9,878 bases of DNA from Acidimicrobiales bacterium (GTDB lineage: Bacteria; Actinomycetota; Acidimicrobiia; Acidimicrobiales; Palsa-688), in the NCBI GenBank assembly GCA_019241495.1, contig JAFAWZ010000320.1, positions 1-9,878 of the forward strand. The letters are read 5' to 3'. A program made the translations under genes and the position numbers. Positions 9,101 to 9,878 of the stretch are shown here, one piece after another. Within the stretch, counting starts at the first letter, position 1, and each line of letters opens with the position of its first letter. The notes beneath the pieces were generated by a model, which saw only the letters and a list, made by a program, of their open reading frames with translations, was not told the origin of the DNA and did not search any database.

Positions 9101-9248
9101 TGGCTACCACCCGCATGGGCCGCCCCGCTCGGGCCGGTTCCGGCTCCTTGTCCCGGTCAGGCGCCGCGGCGGCTCCGGCGACGCGCAGCAGACCGCCCGC
9201 GTCGACTATCCGCCCGGCGGCCACCCCGTCGGCGATCAGGCGGGCCAA
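3105..9248 (-). CDS. Gene A: fused DEDDh exonuclease, DinG/XPD-like helicase and RecQ-like helicase
   Basis: Numbered from TTG at 9248, the product has 2047 residues. Residues 45-245 are a DEDDh 3'-5' exonuclease: D51/E53 in AIDFES, D149 in AYNGLELDF, H207 and D212 in HEALSD. Residues 330-1200 are a DinG/XPD-type helicase: Walker A EAPTGTGKS (K363), Ia THTKQLQNQL, DEAH 561-564, SGTL 906-909, motif V GTRGLWQGVD 1041-1050, motif VI QAVGRLIR 1113-1120. The Fe-S cysteines are absent and a very acidic insert lies at 741-840. Residues 1250-1640 are a RecQ-like helicase: PTGFGKS (K1286), DEAH 1391-1394, the RecQ aromatic loop SWGDDFRPSF, AFTATAN, GLGVDRPDI and QLGRAGRD. Then follow a degenerate zinc module (C1853, C1871, C1872, C1879) and a winged-helix-like C-terminus. 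All catalytic residues I checked are present, so exonuclease and both ATPases are probably active. By family, DinG motors move 5'-3' and RecQ motors 3'-5'. It is the first gene of the operon and probably cytoplasmic. The true N-terminus may lie further upstream. Confidence 0.93.
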   Translation of the reverse strand: MARLIADGVAAGRIVDAGGLLRVAGAAAAPDRDKEPEPARAGRPMRVVAIDFESVVRTIATKPYTERRAFQVAALRFGRDWSWVRERRSMSRFCALPEVGEGPDWLITSNTLRARHAAAAVDADTWLDELDAVLDGADAVVAYNGLELDFPLLDEERERAGRPPLAGYDLIDGLLLALSLWPNPPNRHRLAVLAERLNVDLERYTWHEALSDCRLLATVIWAGARELRSWNPELVDLLLTVCDDSPAWGLLADLGRLAPSGAIPDEDTVAALLADELASRGVLPVRAAPSDDPDATPPNRHPITVPGAIVGADGRVDPHLLAETANGRVLDRRAAQGQMADTLAAWLPAGHGGLVEAPTGTGKSLVLLAAGLEWVRSGEGRRAVIATHTKQLQNQLARDVQRLVDAGVGVLAGATDLVKGASNRLSLRGLTLGLVDACQPGLRRGPLGEPAQRELLGYLAVRFVTASRITERWLAGSVDPVDVPVIFSRTTRNRVAHWLAGLSQGEQGEYRADPDLNLSLHTSKVREALEESPIIIANHALLLAHREALASLDGELVLLVDEAHELEGAATEALSAVFDYQALERIPGEITRFNAEVDGHPAVTCLVETAGQLRRFLDAEVLPSSALRAFDQLSELGSDPGRRAVTLASQYEPIRSGAPVQALRHSLNRARNYLEFARRMLAWWAAAPDGLDAADRWAAERFRAVSSTVLAQQQALDAILADLETLVGPLRRRVLRTPGSGDDPDLDDAPPDESHDEALAAALEMDRSDLPPHDIPAGDDETPAVDEDPEPDLDGAEADSVGAVGDDAAVGLDEVDAEDDDQIEDPADDDLADEADAPGFEVEGGASAGVPPESNRVVWMAEADSPDVARSKRYLRFSVTTSPIALGADAAWREFLDSTPRLVLTSGTLRVSGSWEFIRARLGLAGTVPAIELDTPFDHAAQARLVCLSDFPSWAEHPARAMRTIAHQLTGWMNLAGGDHPDGGVAGGAMVLTTSRASAAGIAEAAAPGLSAAGVPVATAETLGNARAVDTFATTGGVLIGTRGLWQGVDISDPGRLRLVWINKLPFAPFADPVIRARRAHALAGAIADREADPERAADEAYYLPLAALSLRQAVGRLIRTTEHRGVIVISDNKLSGSDSRRRMYRRVFLGSLEDGLRVDVGGDVGAGNVKSMLDGWQNIIIFARDAGIVDSDAADAALEPDTLAGFVDLPEMVAIRQLMYSPAEAAAGLAADRDAFAAETVERCQAVAGVLAGAQVELRDEQRHAIAAIACGDDLLAMLPTGFGKSFCYQLPALVLPGVTLVVSPLVSLMVDQAMGLGATIGSMIRALTGPMRESNSRLGKTQVAETLRGKADHDIRLIYLSPERLADARFRDLIEQAVESGIVRRIAVDEAHTLVSWGDDFRPSFRRMDRWLAGLKAAHPGLAVSAFTATANRTVREGLRARLFGLPPAEPAGGDRAGFVTVAANPLRADLAIWRRRLAPGGPNAVAGLVEVVVEALDQHAIFYCTTVREVERVHAAVRDYLGEAGADRVLRYHGRLSTAEKSAVATAFKTAGRAGDDDFRPMIVVATSAFGLGVDRPDIRTVFVISPPADLAALYQQLGRAGRDSSRKVPGIDDVPLNAAMALVTHRSWRTVTWMATQDIGITTLRRLADRLLDAAPSGQVTAVDPETLAGEQMLEDVAAGRLGEAALRSARVAEEYQGAVVRALAALGTVGGVDDGGDVPDRVRVGLGEVACDDAVWAQVIDRILADPDATTTGVDLAGLHAVLGMPGGVAGYDEVAGDLTELWNGLAAAHDRGWLDVSQQVTRARLVVYRTLAVDRPAGFDTAVTARNARVNEELRELRAWFDDRGRCAHEGFGHHFGVAGLPEGCCATAAVRCSWHWNDAATVAGDPTEAPALHRAFFIPRPQPMAATATGRAAFERRLRRHISDLLWHEYRGLTSPMLRRVLHGEDSWYSPRLRRRRRLWPSLLHHRVRGAMIGVRLAAVEAALASMAADGQVVEVAGRWRLAEHVAADAARAAREAGRAGAAVADGAGDTGGVTVGAER
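3116..3120 (-). promoter_or_regulatory. Shine-Dalgarno sequence of gene B
   Basis: GGGAG on the minus strand, 7 bases upstream of the GTG at 3108. It lies within the last codons of gene A. It decides the gene B start in favour of this GTG over the longer open frame. Confidence 0.75.
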
Positions 9249-9440
9249 CTGTGCAGCCCGGGCCCCTCTCAGGGCCGGGACGCGGCCCAGTTCGTCGGGG
9301 CGTAGCGGTCGCTCCTCCAGGGCCGCGACGAGGGCGTCGAGATAGTCGGGCGTCGGTACCTTCTTTGAGTTGGTGATTCCCGATTGCTGCCGCCAATTGA
9401 CGGTAGCCGAGGGGTGTGACCGCTTCTTCCGCGGGCGCGC
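9249..9440 (-). other. In-frame upstream extension of gene A encoding most of a likely winged helix
   Basis: The gene A frame stays open from TTG 9248 back to a TGA at 9443-9441, giving 64 more codons. Those nearest gene A read PDYLDALVAALEER, then PLRPDELGRVPALRG, then ARAAQLARLIADG, the last running across the TTG. This looks like the three helices of a winged helix, with the wing at GRIVDAGGLLRV inside the annotated protein. Third positions here are mostly G or C, as expected for coding DNA, including the first part (NWRQQSGITNSKKVP). However, there is no in-frame ATG, GTG or TTG; only CTG codons (9320, 9290, 9272) or ATC 9377 could start it. Either an unusual start is used, or a frameshift or sequence error hides the real one. 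A GTG at 9444 opens the neighbouring frame but has poorer codon use and no well-placed ribosome site. Confidence 0.6.
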
Positions 9441-9878
9441 TCACTCCCGCCGCTGCGCCGGCGCGGCTGCCCCGAACTAACGTTGCGGGTCGCCGGTGAC
9501 GGCTAGCACCGGAGAGTCCGCCATCACCCCTAACGCGCCGATCAGGCTCCCGGACAGGCTATGGCTGGTGAGCTCCGAACCAAGAATCAACAGCCTCCTG
9601 GACCCGCGACAGATAGCGCTTGGTGTCGTGGTCGGCCCTCCACACGCTCTGATGGTCTACGACCCTCCCAGAACGCACGATCGCGAACTTCGTGCCGAGT
9701 GTCGGTAGACACGTGAACGTGAGTTTCCCCGGACCACATACCCCCGCGACCATCGTTGATGCGCCCCTTAAGGGTTGACTCTCCGACGTCTGGCCCACCG
9801 CTGGACGCCGGTCCCCGCTCGTGGGGTGCTCTCCTTAGTGCCAGAGGTGTGGCTCACAGGGACTGGCGGGAAGAGCGG
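9441..9878. other. Region upstream of the operon with no confident gene
   Basis: Apart from the doubtful small frame at 9559-9753, no convincing gene, RNA gene, insertion-sequence end, attachment site or clear promoter pair is visible. Base composition falls to about 61% G+C (109 of 180 in 9541-9720 by hand count), below the operon. It should contain the operon promoter if gene A is the first gene, but I could not place -10 and -35 boxes with confidence. A perfect ten-base palindrome, CCCTTAAGGG, lies at 9765-9774. Confidence 0.5.
9559..9753 (-). CDS. Possible small hypothetical gene, perhaps frameshifted
   Basis: ATG at 9753-9751 is preceded at 10 bases by AAGGGG, a weak Shine-Dalgarno match, and opens a 64-codon frame ending at TAG 9561-9559. 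The product contains LPTLGTKFAIVRSGRVVDH and KRYLSRVQEAVDSWFG, which reads like a real soluble protein with a beta segment followed by an amphipathic helix. Around 9580-9590 the protein-like signal appears to move to another frame (SELTSHSLSGSLIGALG, ending GDPQR at TAG 9479-9477), so the intact product may be about 90 residues and this copy broken. I do not recognise it. It precedes gene A on the same strand. An opposite-strand frame also covers the region, so the call is weak. Confidence 0.27.
   Translation of the reverse strand: MVAGVCGPGKLTFTCLPTLGTKFAIVRSGRVVDHQSVWRADHDTKRYLSRVQEAVDSWFGAHQP

Noticed and set aside
9157..9444. Minus-strand 95-codon frame from GTG 9444
   Set aside because: After about 30 plausible residues it turns into Arg, Gly, Pro-rich sequence overlapping gene A in the wrong frame, and GGGAG abuts the GTG with no spacing. 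Its first part is kept only as a possible frameshifted start of gene A.
9455..9464. Palindrome GCGCCGGCGC with flanking GCCGC/GCGGC as a terminator hairpin
   Set aside because: There is no T-tract, and such palindromes are common by chance at this G+C content.
9496..9708. Plus-strand 70-codon frame in the upstream region
   Set aside because: No ribosome site is evident at its start and no family is recognised; the minus-strand frame over the same bases looks more protein-like.
9765..9774. Palindrome CCCTTAAGGG as an operator
   Set aside because: It is a single ten-base palindrome with no second copy or adjacent promoter that I can identify.
9768..9878. Minus-strand open frame entering from the right edge and ending at TAA 9770-9768
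   Set aside because: Only 36 codons are visible, with an Arg-rich end and no recognisable motif; it could be a gene tail but cannot be told from chance.

Overview
This is a high-GC window. The main operon looks roughly 70% G+C on sampled lines and its codons mostly end in G or C, which suggests an actinobacterium or a similarly GC-rich lineage. No rRNA, tRNA, CRISPR array or recognisable transposase gives a better placement. All well-supported coding sequence is on the minus strand, so the operon is transcribed from high to low coordinates.

From about 9440 down to 1 lies a tightly packed run of three genes. Gene A (stop at 3105) encodes a very large protein of at least 2047 residues. It joins a DEDDh 3'-5' exonuclease, a complete DinG/XPD-like superfamily 2 helicase and a complete RecQ-like superfamily 2 helicase, followed by a degenerate zinc-binding module and a probable winged helix. 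Gene B (3108-814) encodes a 764-residue protein that I do not recognise. Gene C (from 817, running off the left edge) encodes a mostly helical protein, also unrecognised, with 272 residues visible. Gene B starts inside the stop of gene A (GTGA) and gene C starts inside the stop of gene B (ATGA). Both starts have a good Shine-Dalgarno sequence. The three proteins are therefore probably made together and act together.

The combination of a nuclease and two motors from families that usually move in opposite directions, in one chain, with two uncharacterised partners, resembles the logic of RecBCD/AddAB-type DNA-processing machines and of many multigene anti-phage systems. I cannot match it to a named system. 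A defence or DNA-processing role is inference from architecture; nothing in the window tests it.

The start of gene A is unresolved. The last usual start codon is TTG at 9248, but the frame stays open to 9440 and encodes what looks like the missing half of an N-terminal winged helix. Beyond that, 9441-9878 is lower in G+C (109 of 180 bases in 9541-9720) and contains no confident gene. It may hold a small minus-strand reading frame that looks frameshifted. No clear promoter or terminator could be identified.
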